Source: HGM04593 sp045661225 (GTDB taxonomy: Bacteria; Bacteroidota; Bacteroidia; Bacteroidales; Bacteroidaceae). Taken from it: a stretch of 64,000 nt of DNA. Made by a program: the position numbers and the translations under genes. Where the stretch lies: positions 37,843 to 101,842 of the forward strand of contig JAZRFF010000038.1 in assembly GCA_045661225.1 (NCBI GenBank), written 5' to 3'. Below the pieces are notes generated by a model. That model saw only the letters and a program-made list of their open reading frames with translations, was not told where the DNA came from and ran no database searches. This document shows, piece by piece, positions 1 to 8,568 of the stretch (positions within the stretch are counted from its first letter, which is position 1; every line of letters begins with the position of its first letter).

Positions 1-61
1 TACCAGGCGTTTCGTGTAAAAAAACAGAGCAAGAACACACGTATAATTTAGCATAAAAATA

Positions 62-88
62 AAGGTTGACTAAATTTTAATCAACCTT
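62..88 (-). terminator. Probable intrinsic terminator of the murI unit
   Basis: An 8-bp inverted repeat (62-69 with 81-88) has an A/T-rich loop. Read on the minus strand it is followed by a T-rich run. It lies about 105 bases past the murI stop, where the long minus-strand envelope operon would end. The stem is short, so confidence is moderate. Confidence 0.5.
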
Positions 89-194
89 CAATGAAAAACG
101 TTTCAGACGTCCTGAACCGACTTTCTATAAATCGTAAATAGAATTCCCCGCCGACCGGGATTGTGCAGAAAAAGCATCTTGAACAACCCCCGTC

Positions 195-1043
195 TCACAC
201 AAGAGTAACCGTCTTTACCTCTATCGGCTGCTGCAGGAACAACGATGCCTGCTCGCCGAATTTCCCGTCCGATTCTGTTGTACAGAATAGCGTGTTTCCA
301 CCTTTTGTACAAAGAGCCTCCATTTCGGGGTGATTGACAAGGTAGCGTTCAAGCGATGCAGCCACAGCCGCACCTTGCGTTATCAGTCTCACACCTTCGG
401 GAGTATATTTGCGAATTTTATCAAGAAGAATGGGGTAATGCGTACAGCCCAGAATAACAGCATCAATATCCGGGTCACGCGCAAGCAGATTATCGACGTG
501 ACGTTTCACAAAGAAATCGGCACCATCGCTGCCAAATTCATTTGTCTCGACAAGCGGCACCCACAAAGGACAGGCCTCGCCAACAACCTCAATATCGGGA
601 AAAAGTTTACGTATCTCAAGCGGATAGGAATGTGACTTTATAGTACCTTCTGTGGCAAGCACACCAACGTGGCGCGACGCAGTCACATCGCCTATACACT
701 CAACTGTTGGACGTATTATTCCCAGCACACGCCGGTTAGGGTCGAGCGAAGGGATATCGACCTGCTGTATAGTGCGCAGCGCTTTTGCCGAGGCTGTATT
801 ACAGGCAAGAATCACAAGCTGACACCCTTGCTGGAACAGGTAGCGTACCGCCTGACGGGTAAACTCATAAACGACATCGAACGAGCGCGTGCCATATGGG
901 GTACGCGCATTATCGCCCAAGTATATATAATCGTACCCGGGCAGGAGTTTCTGAATCTCGCTGTATATTGTCAGCCCACCATAGCCCGAGTCGAAGATTC
1001 CTATAGGACCGGCCTCCTTGGAGAGTTGCAAAATATCATTCAT
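195..1043 (-). CDS. murI: Glutamate racemase
   Basis: Cytoplasmic enzyme that interconverts L- and D-glutamate, supplying D-Glu for peptidoglycan. The 282 residues match the usual length. The substrate-binding start (GIFDSGYGGLT, from about residue 15) and both catalytic cysteines are visible: Cys81 in ILACNTA and Cys200 in LGCTHYP, each in the expected half of the pseudo-symmetric fold. The ATG at 1043 is chosen because the conserved region begins shortly after it. It is the last gene of the minus-strand unit with bamA and three skp-like genes, 12 bases after the third skp. Nothing looks broken. Confidence 0.96.
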   Translation of the reverse strand: MNDILQLSKEAGPIGIFDSGYGGLTIYSEIQKLLPGYDYIYLGDNARTPYGTRSFDVVYEFTRQAVRYLFQQGCQLVILACNTASAKALRTIQQVDIPSLDPNRRVLGIIRPTVECIGDVTASRHVGVLATEGTIKSHSYPLEIRKLFPDIEVVGEACPLWVPLVETNEFGSDGADFFVKRHVDNLLARDPDIDAVILGCTHYPILLDKIRKYTPEGVRLITQGAAVAASLERYLVNHPEMEALCTKGGNTLFCTTESDGKFGEQASLFLQQPIEVKTVTLV

Positions 1044-1055
1044 TACTTATTTCGT

Positions 1056-1709
1056 TTATTCAACAGTCGCAGACTCGTCAGACTGAGCATTAGCCTCCTC
1101 TGCTTGTTCTTTATTTTCACTGGCAGCCTCGGTTGCAGCACCCTCTACAGGCTCATCTGACTGCGATTCATTCGGGTCGACAACAGTAACCACAGGCACC
1201 TCTTCGGCTACAGGAGAGAGAATCTCGTTAACAATCGACTGAGTGATATTAACGCCTATCGAAGGATTGATATAACGATATTTAACCTCATCGGTATTTA
1301 TGACATAAGCAAACTTCGCTCTGACACACACTTTTTCAAGAGCAACCTCGACACTCTTTTCGTGCTCCAGAAACATAGAATCCTTTGCGTGTGAGAGCCA
1401 CTTTTTCAAGTTGTCACGGAATTGCACGCTGTTGTCAACCATTTGCTGCAATTCCTTTTGTCTTTTACGTAATATAGGTTCGGGAAAATCCTGTTGTCCA
1501 TCGAGAAAAGCCACATAGTAACGGGTCAGTTCCTGCTCATTACGTTCAATCTCGGCATTGCAACGCTGGACGAGACGCTCATACTCATCGGTTGTACGAC
1601 TATATTCGGGCAAGGCCTTTAAAACCTCGCTATGGCTGTAATAGCCGAACATATTCTGCGCCGACACAAAGAGCGGCGACAGCATTAAAAGCAATAAAAG
1701 TTTACGCAT
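1056..1709 (-). CDS. Skp/OmpH-family periplasmic chaperone with acidic tail
   Basis: The third of three tandem Skp/OmpH-like genes. It has a signal peptide (MRKLLLLLMLSPLFVSAQ), a conserved N-terminal strand (FGYYSHSEVLKALPEY), a charged coiled-coil middle and a C-terminal part with YRYINPSIGVNIT, the usual Skp layout. Family members hold unfolded outer-membrane proteins for the Bam complex. Beyond the family core it carries about 45 extra residues rich in Glu, Ala, Ser and Gln, probably disordered. The ATG at 1709 is preferred to an upstream TTG because the signal peptide starts there. The downstream neighbour is murI and the upstream one another skp-like gene. Confidence 0.85.
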   Translation of the reverse strand: MRKLLLLLMLSPLFVSAQNMFGYYSHSEVLKALPEYSRTTDEYERLVQRCNAEIERNEQELTRYYVAFLDGQQDFPEPILRKRQKELQQMVDNSVQFRDNLKKWLSHAKDSMFLEHEKSVEVALEKVCVRAKFAYVINTDEVKYRYINPSIGVNITQSIVNEILSPVAEEVPVVTVVDPNESQSDEPVEGAATEAASENKEQAEEANAQSDESATVE

Positions 1710-1804
1710 TTCAAGCAAACGATTTAAATGAAGAGAGTAACCTATTGTTCAATATCTGTATAAAAAAGAATAGAGAGGCGCACCTCCCTATTCTGCAATT
1801 GTCA

Positions 1805-2326
1805 TTACTTTACGGGAGCTGCGTTAGCGGGGATACCCAACTTAGTGCGCACCTTAGCCGACACGTCCTCGCAAAGAGTCTTGCTGATATAAGGTACACC
1901 GCCTGCAAGGTCAAAGACACATACAAAACCGCCCTCACGACCAACAGCGTCGAGTGCATCGCGCAATTTTGTCTGGATAGCAATCATCTCTTTCTGCTCT
2001 TCATTCTGCAAGTTGACAGAGACCTCCTGGCCATAAGCCTGAAGACGCTCCTGCATCTGCATCAACTCCTCGTAACGACGTTTGAGAATGTTCTCGGGAA
2101 CTGAATCCTGCTGCAATTTCTCGAACTCTGTACCCTTCTTCTCAAGCTCGGTACGCATATTGTTAAACTCATCGGTGTACTGTTTCTCAAGGTCCTGAAT
2201 CTTCTTCTGTGCCTTTGCAAAATCAGGCATCTGCTGAATAAGTTCTGCCGAGTTTACATAACCGAACTTCTGTGCCATAATGCTCAATGGAGCAACAAGC
2301 ATAATCAAAATCAAAATCTTTTTCAT
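1805..2326 (-). CDS. Skp/OmpH-family periplasmic chaperone
   Basis: The middle gene of the tandem set. A signal peptide (MKKILILIMLVAPLSIMAQ) precedes FGYVNSAELIQQMPDFAKAQ, the family's first strand and helix. A long charged coiled coil follows (about residues 40-120), then a closing beta segment with VFDLAGGVPYIS. At about 173 residues it is close to typical OmpH length. The family binds unfolded outer-membrane proteins in the periplasm, which fits bamA upstream in the same unit. The start at 2326 is chosen because the signal peptide begins there; an in-frame ATG eight codons earlier is possible but would spoil the peptide. Confidence 0.9.
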   Translation of the reverse strand: MKKILILIMLVAPLSIMAQKFGYVNSAELIQQMPDFAKAQKKIQDLEKQYTDEFNNMRTELEKKGTEFEKLQQDSVPENILKRRYEELMQMQERLQAYGQEVSVNLQNEEQKEMIAIQTKLRDALDAVGREGGFVCVFDLAGGVPYISKTLCEDVSAKVRTKLGIPANAAPVK

Positions 2327-2364
2327 CGTCTTTAATTTTATATTAAACATTAATTATTTATTTC

Positions 2365-2880
2365 TTATTCTGAATACCCCAACTTTACCAGCACCTCGCT
2401 GCTGATATCCACCGAAGGCGAAGCGTATATAATGCTCACCGCCGATGAACGGTCTATTACCATCGAGTACTTTTTTGATTCGCAAATTTCCTTTACTGCA
2501 TTGTAAATTTCCTCCTGTATGGGTGCCATAAGACTCTCGCGTTTCTTGTAAATTTCGCCCTGAGGCCCGAAATACTTACGCTTGAGTTCGCTGGCCTCTT
2601 TTTCTTTTGCAAGAATCTCCTCTTCACGAACAACACGTTGCTCATCGCTCAAAAACGCCGACTCGCTCTGATACTGTTTGTATAGTTTTTCGGCTTCGAG
2701 CACAATTTCGTCAATCTCGCCCTGCCAACGTTTTGACTGCTGGTTAAGTTGCTCATTGGCACGTTCATAAGCAGGAATATTCTTTAGAATATACCCCATA
2801 TCCACAAGAGCATACTTTTGCGCATAGGCACCAACAGCTGCTATACAGGTCAGGACAAGCGTCAATAATAGTTTTTTCAT
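2365..2880 (-). CDS. Skp/OmpH-family periplasmic chaperone
   Basis: First of the three tandem chaperone genes, 20 bases after bamA. It has 171 residues: a signal peptide (MKKLLLTLVLTCIAAVGAYAQ), then YALVDMGYILKNIPAYERAN, a Lys/Glu-rich coiled coil, and a C-terminal segment with MVIDRSSAVSIIYASPSVD, the usual Skp pattern. It probably receives outer-membrane proteins from the Sec pore and passes them to BamA. bamA followed by ompH genes is a conserved order in Bacteroidetes; three copies rather than two is the notable point. Confidence 0.92.
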   Translation of the reverse strand: MKKLLLTLVLTCIAAVGAYAQKYALVDMGYILKNIPAYERANEQLNQQSKRWQGEIDEIVLEAEKLYKQYQSESAFLSDEQRVVREEEILAKEKEASELKRKYFGPQGEIYKKRESLMAPIQEEIYNAVKEICESKKYSMVIDRSSAVSIIYASPSVDISSEVLVKLGYSE

Positions 2881-2900
2881 AATTGTATTCTTCTTTTCGT

Positions 2901-5534
2901 TTAGAACTCCTGTCCGAGTATAAAATGGAAGTGGCTTCCGCTATACTGTGACGAACCAAACACATTGTCGAATCCGTAAGCCCAGTCAATACCCACAAGA
3001 CCAATCATCTGCAGATAGATGCGCACACCCACTCCGGCACTGCGCTTGAGGTCAAAGAGATTGAACTTTGTAGCATCGGTCCAGGCATTGCCACCCTCGA
3101 CAAATGCCAGTCCGTATATCGTTGTCGAGTTCTGCAACATAAAGGGGAAGCGCAGTTCAAGTCCCAAACGCGCATAGGCATATCCCTCGCGGCCATAAGG
3201 AGTGAGACTGCCATTCTCATAACCACGCAGCGCAATCATATCGGTTGCATAATTATACGAGTAACCACTCATACCGTCACCACCCACATAGAATGTCTCA
3301 AAAGGTGATTTTTTGTTTTTGTCGTAACTGCCCAAGATACCGAAATCGGCACGAGTCATAAGCACAAGATTATATTTACCCTTAGTGAGCGAAGTATAAG
3401 TCTTGCTACGGAATTTCACCTTATAATACTCAATCCATTTATGTTTTTCGCGCAGTTCGGCCTTATAAGTGGGACTGTTGTGGTTTTTCGCAAGGTTCGC
3501 ATAATCCTTACCGTCCCACGCCGAATATGGTGGTGTTGCCGATGCCACAAGCGAGAACTCCGAACCCTCACGCGGGAAGAACGGGTTCATTACCGTACTG
3601 CGGCCAAGAGTAACAGTGAGGTTCACGTTATTACAGTTACCGTCCGAAATGAGGAAGTACTGCCAATCCTTGAGCGAGTACATCTGATAGTTAAGTTCTG
3701 TCGACAGAGTAAAGTTGTCATCAGGCCACTGCAGACGGCGTCCCCAACCAATTGACACACCATACATTTTTATATACTTGTCGGGGTCGTAGTACGATGC
3801 CACATTATTGTATCCATAGCCATTGTAGTTTCCATAGCCATAGAGATAATTAGCATAGTTGTTATAGAAAGCCGAATTATAGTAACTGTCCGACACGTCG
3901 GTCTGTATTGACATAAACGCCGACACAGAGAATGAATTAGGACGTTTGCGGCCCAACCAGGGGTCGAAGAACGAGAGGCTGTACGACTGATAGTAACGGC
4001 CGTTAGACTGTGCACTTATGGTCAATGTCTGACCATCGCCCTGCGGTATAATTCCGCGACGCAAAGCTTTTTTCCTGAACAGGTTACGCATTGAAAAGTT
4101 CGAGAACTTCAATGACAATTTACCAATCACGCCTGTTTGTCCCCAACCGGCCGAAACCTCAATTTGGTCACTACTCTTTGTTTGCAGTTTCCAGTTCATA
4201 TCAACCGTTCCGTTCTCGGGATTAGGAACCACACCCGGGTCTATAGCTTCGGGGTCGAAGTGTCCCATATTTGCAATCTGACGATAAGAACGCTCGAGCG
4301 CGTCCATTGAGAACATACTTCCGGGGAGAGTATAAAGTTCGCGGCGTACAACCTCTTCATATACTCTATCGTTACCCGATATTGTCACACGGTCAATTGT
4401 AGCCTGCGTACCTTCGACAACGCGCAGCTCAAGATCTACCGAGTCGTTTTCTATTCGCGCCTCAGTAGGTATAACATTGAAGAACACGTAACCTTCGTTA
4501 TAATAGAGGTTCTTTATAGCGTCCTCATCGAAGAGCAGACGGTTTTCAAGTTCTTTCTGGTTATACACATCGCCGGCCTTCATTTGAAGAGCAAAATCAA
4601 GATAAGCAGTCGAGAACACACTGTTACCCACCCACTTTATACTGCGAATATGATATTTGTTACCCTCTTCAACCGTCAGGTAAATATCGACACTGTTCTC
4701 GTCGAACATTACCACGCTATCCTTCACGATACGTGCATCGCGAAAACCGTATTCATTATATCGGTCAATAATCTTCTCCTTATCCTCGGCGTAGCGTTCA
4801 TCAATAAATTTCTTTGAACGGAAGATTGTATAGAATAAGTTATCGAAGCGGGTCTTCTCGCGGGTTTTCTTCATCGCATACCTTACCTTTTTCTCGGGAA
4901 GAGCCTTTTCACCTTCTATATATATACGGTGTACTTTTATCTTGTCTTTTTTATCGATTGTAATATCCACAATCACGCGGTTATCGCCTGTAACGTCGGG
5001 ACGTTGCGCCACCTTCACCTCGGCATTCTTGAAGCCTTTATCGTCGTAGTACCTTTTGATTACTTTCGTCGCACGGTCGATGATATCGGGGGTTATCTGG
5101 TTACCGCGAATAATACCTATCTTAAGCTCCAGGTCTTCCCTTTCGGACTTCTTTATACCCAAAAGGTTCAGCTGTGACACTCTCGGACGCTGTTTAAGGC
5201 TTATTCCAAGATATATTTTGTCTCCCTTGATGCTATCGGCAGTAATGCTCACGTCCTCGAAGAGACCGTGACGCCAGAAGCGTTTGATAGCATCGGTAAC
5301 AGCATCGCCGGGCACAGAGATGACATCACCTTCGGAGAGTCCGGAGATTCCTATTACCACCATAGGCTCGAGATTGTCAACACCCGAAAGGTTGATTCCC
5401 GCAATAGTGTATTTGGGCGGATTATTTGTGTATAGTATCGTTGGCTTCTCTATGGTCTGTTGCGCCGAAGCTCCGGTCGCAGCAAGCACAAGAAGTGCCA
5501 GCATCAATATTTTAAACGACTGAAAATATCTCAT
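2901..5534 (-). CDS. bamA: BamA outer-membrane protein assembly factor
   Basis: Central pore of the BAM complex, folding beta-barrel proteins into the outer membrane. It has 877 residues: a signal peptide (MRYFQSFKILMLALLVLAA), about five POTRA repeats (roughly 45-425) with segments such as GVDNLEPMVVIGISGLSEGD and WVGNSVFSTAYL, then an Omp85 barrel ending in FHFILGQEF with a C-terminal aromatic. The barrel carries an odd Tyr/Asn/Gly-rich stretch (about residues 548-586). The start at 5534 lies one base after the uppS stop, implying tight coupling; an upstream in-frame ATG would overlap uppS and displace the signal peptide. Confidence 0.96.
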   Translation of the reverse strand: MRYFQSFKILMLALLVLAATGASAQQTIEKPTILYTNNPPKYTIAGINLSGVDNLEPMVVIGISGLSEGDVISVPGDAVTDAIKRFWRHGLFEDVSITADSIKGDKIYLGISLKQRPRVSQLNLLGIKKSEREDLELKIGIIRGNQITPDIIDRATKVIKRYYDDKGFKNAEVKVAQRPDVTGDNRVIVDITIDKKDKIKVHRIYIEGEKALPEKKVRYAMKKTREKTRFDNLFYTIFRSKKFIDERYAEDKEKIIDRYNEYGFRDARIVKDSVVMFDENSVDIYLTVEEGNKYHIRSIKWVGNSVFSTAYLDFALQMKAGDVYNQKELENRLLFDEDAIKNLYYNEGYVFFNVIPTEARIENDSVDLELRVVEGTQATIDRVTISGNDRVYEEVVRRELYTLPGSMFSMDALERSYRQIANMGHFDPEAIDPGVVPNPENGTVDMNWKLQTKSSDQIEVSAGWGQTGVIGKLSLKFSNFSMRNLFRKKALRRGIIPQGDGQTLTISAQSNGRYYQSYSLSFFDPWLGRKRPNSFSVSAFMSIQTDVSDSYYNSAFYNNYANYLYGYGNYNGYGYNNVASYYDPDKYIKMYGVSIGWGRRLQWPDDNFTLSTELNYQMYSLKDWQYFLISDGNCNNVNLTVTLGRSTVMNPFFPREGSEFSLVASATPPYSAWDGKDYANLAKNHNSPTYKAELREKHKWIEYYKVKFRSKTYTSLTKGKYNLVLMTRADFGILGSYDKNKKSPFETFYVGGDGMSGYSYNYATDMIALRGYENGSLTPYGREGYAYARLGLELRFPFMLQNSTTIYGLAFVEGGNAWTDATKFNLFDLKRSAGVGVRIYLQMIGLVGIDWAYGFDNVFGSSQYSGSHFHFILGQEF

Positions 5535-5535
5535 T

Positions 5536-6303
5536 TTATTCAGTTTTTGCATCTTTATCATCGTTCGTAACTTGCTCTCCTGTAAGGCCGTATCGACGTT
5601 GGCGGTGCTGATATTCATAGACAGCCTTCAACAGTTCGCCGTTGTCAAAATCGGGCCATAGAACGTCGGTAAAATAGAGTTCCGAGTATGCAGCCTGCCA
5701 CAGCAGATAGTTACTCAAGCGCACCTCTTTTCCTGTACGTATGAGGAGGTCGGGGTCGGGCATAAAGTTAGTTGTCAAAGCTTGCGAAATTGTATCCTCG
5801 GAAATCTGCTCCACAGACATTTCTCCCGCCTGTACCTTTCTTGCCAGCGTACGTACCGCCTCGGTTATTTCCCATTTCGACGAATAACTGAGCGCAAGCA
5901 CCATTGTCATTCTGTTGTTGCCGGCCGTGCGTGCCATACAAGCCTCGAGACGCTCCCTCACGTTATCGGGCAATTTGCTCATATCGCCGATTATTCTAAA
6001 GCCCACATTATTCTTTACAAATATTTCCTCTTCGACTGACTCGAAAAGCAGTGCCATAAGGGCTGCAACCTCGGCAACCGGACGCTTCCAGTTCTCGGTA
6101 GAGAATGTGTAAAGCGTCAGATAACGCACTCCCAAATTGAGTGCATTCTCAACTAATTTGCGCACCGCGGCAACACCGGCCTGATGCCCCTGTGAGCGTT
6201 CCAAACCTCTCAACTGCGCCCAGCGTCCATTGCCGTCCATAATAATAGCAATGTGCTGCGGAATATTATTCTTGTCTATTTTGTCGATGTAATCCATAGT
6301 CAT
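5536..6303 (-). CDS. uppS: Isoprenyl transferase (undecaprenyl diphosphate synthase)
   Basis: Cytoplasmic cis-prenyltransferase that condenses isopentenyl diphosphate onto farnesyl diphosphate to make the C55 carrier for cell-wall and surface polysaccharides. It has 255 residues. The catalytic start HIAIIMDGNGRWAQLRGL holds the key Asp of MDGNGRW. YLTLYTFSTENWKRP and the C-terminal DLLIRTGKEVRLSNYLLWQ (RxG..RxSN pyrophosphate site) are intact, as is SELYFTDVLWPDF. Two start codons six bases apart (6303 and 6297) are equally possible. It sits between a DUF6089 gene and bamA, a conserved Bacteroidetes order. Confidence 0.96.
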   Translation of the reverse strand: MTMDYIDKIDKNNIPQHIAIIMDGNGRWAQLRGLERSQGHQAGVAAVRKLVENALNLGVRYLTLYTFSTENWKRPVAEVAALMALLFESVEEEIFVKNNVGFRIIGDMSKLPDNVRERLEACMARTAGNNRMTMVLALSYSSKWEITEAVRTLARKVQAGEMSVEQISEDTISQALTTNFMPDPDLLIRTGKEVRLSNYLLWQAAYSELYFTDVLWPDFDNGELLKAVYEYQHRQRRYGLTGEQVTNDDKDAKTE

Positions 6304-6308
6304 CGTTT

Positions 6309-7007
6309 CTAATTATTGCATTCTCGGTACTTAGGCGATAAATCGTATGTCACAAATATTGACAAAAACGAGTAACTGTCCTTGTTCTTTAGCGCCCCAC
6401 TGCTTACTCCATAAGGATCGTTCAGTATGGGTGCAGTCTTTCCGGTAACGTCGAGCCTGTCGCTAAACGAAAAGCGGAACGACAATTCGCAACCCAAATT
6501 CAAGCGCTTAGCTATTTTATATTTAAGCCCCACCCCTACAGGAATATTCGCTGTAAAGACGTGGTCGGCAGGCTTGGGTGCATAGGTCATTCCAGCGCCT
6601 GCAAAAATGTATGGCGACAGACGATGAGAGTTATTAAACCCCGTTCCGTCACCGTAGGCGAAAAAGTGCCATTCAAACTGAGCTCCCAGGTCGAACAACA
6701 TACGTCTGAAGTCAACATCACCTCCGGGGAAGCGGTTGTTGAAGTCAGCCGTGTTACCCGATATTCCGGCAACAGCGAGATTGCCCTTCACAGCCATACG
6801 AGGATTTATATTGTAACGTCCAATAATTCCTCCCATAACATTCAGGTTCTTCATCACCGAATGATAGTTGGCATCGCCATAATAGCTGCTGCCACCAACC
6901 ATTGCACCCACCTCGTAACGGTATTCAAGGTTATCGGCACGTACTCCTGCAGCGCTGAGCAACGCCACACAAACGAGCATTATATGCAGAAAACCCCTAC
7001 TTTTCAT
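6309..7007 (-). CDS. DUF6089-family outer-membrane beta-barrel protein
   Basis: A 232-residue secreted protein with a signal peptide (MKSRGFLHIMLVCVALLSAA). The start of the mature part (YEVGAMVGGSSYYGDANY), alternating hydrophobic strands and a closing FLSIFVTYDLSPKY suggest a small outer-membrane barrel. Families of this type, which I recall as DUF6089, sit directly before uppS and bamA in many Bacteroidales, and that placement supports the call. Its biochemical role is unknown; the setting suggests envelope biogenesis. It ends five bases before uppS and begins three bases after the upstream lipoprotein gene. Confidence 0.8.
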   Translation of the reverse strand: MKSRGFLHIMLVCVALLSAAGVRADNLEYRYEVGAMVGGSSYYGDANYHSVMKNLNVMGGIIGRYNINPRMAVKGNLAVAGISGNTADFNNRFPGGDVDFRRMLFDLGAQFEWHFFAYGDGTGFNNSHRLSPYIFAGAGMTYAPKPADHVFTANIPVGVGLKYKIAKRLNLGCELSFRFSFSDRLDVTGKTAPILNDPYGVSSGALKNKDSYSFLSIFVTYDLSPKYRECNN

Positions 7008-7010
7008 TTT

Positions 7011-8384
7011 TTATTGCTTTACAAACCCCAGGCGATTCAAGATTCCTTTTCTTGTTCCGCCTTTGAGACCTGCATTTATTATCCATATATAATTCCTTGA
7101 ATCGACAGCAACAGCAAATGCCGATTCATCGTTCAAAAGGTCCTGAGGCAGACGCTGGTAAAAACCCGTAGGCGCTTTCCACACAATGCCATTATCTTTT
7201 GAAACATAGAATGAGCTGAACGCCCCTATATTCTCGCTGCCCTGCACGCCGGCTCCACCGACAGCATATAGAGAGTTATTGTAACAAAGCACTGTCAGGC
7301 CGTCCAATGCAGGACAGGGATACTTTGCCCCGACATTCTCGAAGCTGGTCCATTTATCCTCGCCCGAAAGTCTGCTCCACACAGCCACGTTTCCGTCACG
7401 AGCTTCGTTTGTATAACCTATCAGCATATAACGTATCTTGCTGCTGTTATGCACAAGCGGATAAGACGCTATCGACACCCCATACACAGGCAGCCCTTGC
7501 GGCATAGGCTCGGTAACCTCAAAAGCTACTCCATCGGTCGAACGCATAATACCCTGTTCACCGGCGACCCACAGCTCGCCATCGCTATCCGAGGCACCTA
7601 TTATTGCAACCGCGCCCAACCCTGTAGCAGACACGCTCCACGCAACGCCGTCAGCCGACGCATACAGGTCTCCGCCGGCAACAACATACAGACGACCGTC
7701 AAAAAGCTGCACCGTCGAGAGTTCGGCACCGGCCGGCAAACCGGTCACCGCAGCCTGTTCCCACGCAGGAACACCATTGACCGAGGTTCTTGCCACCACA
7801 ATATTACCATCGGAGTCAAGCCCAAACAGGCACATTGTACCGTCGACAAGTTCCAACGCACGTTGCGGAGTAACCCCCTCGACAGCCGGATACTCGTTCC
7901 ACTGCATTATATCGGGATTAACCTGATGAACGTTTATTGTAACCGTATAGTCCTTATAGTAGGTCTCGTCCAAAGAGTGTATTCGGAACTTGCGCGGGGT
8001 TGTAAAATCCAAAGAGTCCGACATATATAATTTGTCGTATGTACCGGTAGTTTCATTATAGATTGAGACAATGCCCTGAACACCCATATTTACAACAACC
8101 TTTGTAACATTGGTAGCAAAAGGTAAAGAGTCGTTATTATAAATTTCGCCAATTTCCTGATTTATCGTAAAGGGATAGGCGGTCATTGCAATAGTCTGCA
8201 CCACAAGAGTATCCTCACCGTTCGATGTAAATTCAGGATATTCCGATTTTATACTGCCAATGCTGAATGAGCTTACATAGGCATAAGGATTAGGAGTGAA
8301 GTTCTCGTCATCACCGCCCAAACACGACACACCAACGAACAGCAACGACAAAAGAGCCGAATATATTGCCAATTTTTTCTTCAT
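7011..8384 (-). CDS. DUF6242-like lipoprotein with propeller-type repeats
   Basis: A 457-residue lipoprotein: the signal peptide ends in LLFVGVSCLGG, giving a lipid-anchored Cys21. After an N-terminal domain rich in beta strands (about 30-160), the rest has repeats of the kind LYVVAGGDLYASADGVAWS and LWVAGEQGIMRSTDG, resembling sialidase-type propeller blades. I recall such proteins as DUF6242, but this is from pattern memory. It is first in the unit leading to DUF6089, uppS and bamA, with three bases to the next gene. The function is unknown; an outer-membrane lipoprotein is likely. Confidence 0.65.
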   Translation of the reverse strand: MKKKLAIYSALLSLLFVGVSCLGGDDENFTPNPYAYVSSFSIGSIKSEYPEFTSNGEDTLVVQTIAMTAYPFTINQEIGEIYNNDSLPFATNVTKVVVNMGVQGIVSIYNETTGTYDKLYMSDSLDFTTPRKFRIHSLDETYYKDYTVTINVHQVNPDIMQWNEYPAVEGVTPQRALELVDGTMCLFGLDSDGNIVVARTSVNGVPAWEQAAVTGLPAGAELSTVQLFDGRLYVVAGGDLYASADGVAWSVSATGLGAVAIIGASDSDGELWVAGEQGIMRSTDGVAFEVTEPMPQGLPVYGVSIASYPLVHNSSKIRYMLIGYTNEARDGNVAVWSRLSGEDKWTSFENVGAKYPCPALDGLTVLCYNNSLYAVGGAGVQGSENIGAFSSFYVSKDNGIVWKAPTGFYQRLPQDLLNDESAFAVAVDSRNYIWIINAGLKGGTRKGILNRLGFVKQ

Positions 8385-8410
8385 AGATTTACAGTATTGT
8401 ATTCAACTTG

Positions 8411-8418
8411 CAAAATTA
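8411..8418 (-). promoter_or_regulatory. Likely -7 element before the DUF6242-like gene
   Basis: On the minus strand this reads TAATTTTG, an exact fit to the Bacteroidetes -7 consensus TAnnTTTG, about 27 bases before the start codon. No good TTTG box is seen at the expected distance. The 184-base gap after ribD makes a separate promoter here plausible. Confidence 0.45.
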
Positions 8419-8568
8419 GCAACATTTTTTGGTTTACGCGTTATTTCGCGCGTTATTTATATTATTTTAAAATTTAATAGGGTGTTTTTACCACAATTTG
8501 ACTGTTTTTCGAACATTTAGCGACATAAAAGCAGCGCACATTCTCCTTGTTGACGGCAAACGCATCTG

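Noticed and set aside
103..312. 69-codon minus-strand frame overlapping the murI end
   Set aside because: It lies in another frame of murI, with no signal or family pattern.
330..1160. Plus-strand open frames opposite murI
   Set aside because: Shadows of the minus-strand gene; the minus strand holds both catalytic cysteines in frame.
2327..2350. Longer N-terminus for the middle Skp-like gene
   Set aside because: The extra eight residues would precede a complete signal peptide, so the internal ATG is the better start.
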